A DNA stretch of 5,434 nucleotides, from the NCBI GenBank assembly GCA_003511825.1, contig DOIU01000532.1, forward strand, positions 1-5,434, read 5' to 3'. Shown here in pieces: positions 5,416 through 5,434 of this stretch. Source of the stretch: Gammaproteobacteria bacterium (GTDB lineage Bacteria > Pseudomonadota > Gammaproteobacteria > Granulosicoccales > Granulosicoccaceae). Below the pieces are notes generated by a model. It searched no databases. It was given only the letters and a program-made list of their open reading frames with translations, and had not been told where the DNA came from. A program made the position numbers and the translations under genes. Numbering within the stretch: position 1 is the first letter of the stretch; each line of letters begins with the position of its first letter.

Positions 5416-5434
5416 GTGTTCCCCACGGGTGTGG
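5416..5434 (+). CRISPR. First repeat of a type I-E CRISPR array, cut by the window end
   Basis: GTGTTCCCCACGGGTGTGG is the first 19 bases of a repeat with the type I-E layout: a five-base GTGTT handle, stem arm CCCCAC (5421-5426), loop GGGT (5427-5430) and the start of the complementary arm GTGG (5431-5434). By analogy with the E. coli and Salmonella repeats it should continue with GG and then a tail like ATGAACCG. The first nine bases equal the start of the Salmonella I-E repeat as I recall it. Only one incomplete repeat is visible, so periodicity and spacers cannot be confirmed here. The call also rests on the AT-rich leader and the IHF site at the expected distance. Transcription would run on the + strand. 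No cas gene is visible upstream. Confidence 0.82.

Overview
The window reads as a moderately GC-rich proteobacterial chromosome, most likely a gammaproteobacterium (lineage inferred). The evidence is an outer-membrane TonB-dependent receptor with a signal peptide, a near-consensus Fur box, a PchR-like AraC regulator, a Tat-exported enzyme and the start of a type I-E CRISPR repeat of the enterobacterial style. No rRNA, tRNA, insertion sequence or prophage gene was seen.

Layout: (1) 1-206, the 3' end of a thioredoxin-fold protein gene on the + strand, converging with (2) an AraC/PchR-type regulator on the - strand (214-1236). (3) A 129-bp divergent control region holds a Fur box (1319-1337) and overlapping inverted repeats. 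(4) A 689-aa TonB-dependent receptor (1366-3435). (5) After a 133-bp gap with a stem-loop come a Tat-signal aldo/keto reductase (about 3569-4501) and a DUF6064-like multi-pass membrane protein (4501-5208). These two overlap by one base and are probably translationally coupled. (6) From 5209 the DNA becomes AT-rich (49 of 140 bases G or C in 5271-5410). It has the layout of a CRISPR leader with two IHF-like sites. The last 19 bases of the window (5416-5434) match the first 19 positions of a type I-E repeat architecture.

How the genes may work together: the regulator, Fur box and receptor form a classic iron/siderophore uptake module, in which Fur represses under iron sufficiency and the AraC protein probably activates the receptor when its ligand is present. 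The exported reductase and the membrane protein lie downstream on the same strand. They may be co-expressed with the receptor or be a separate two-gene unit; their joint function is unknown. The CRISPR array begins about 200 bp after them, with no cas gene in the visible upstream 5.4 kb. The cas operon must therefore lie beyond the array or elsewhere, or the array is an orphan.
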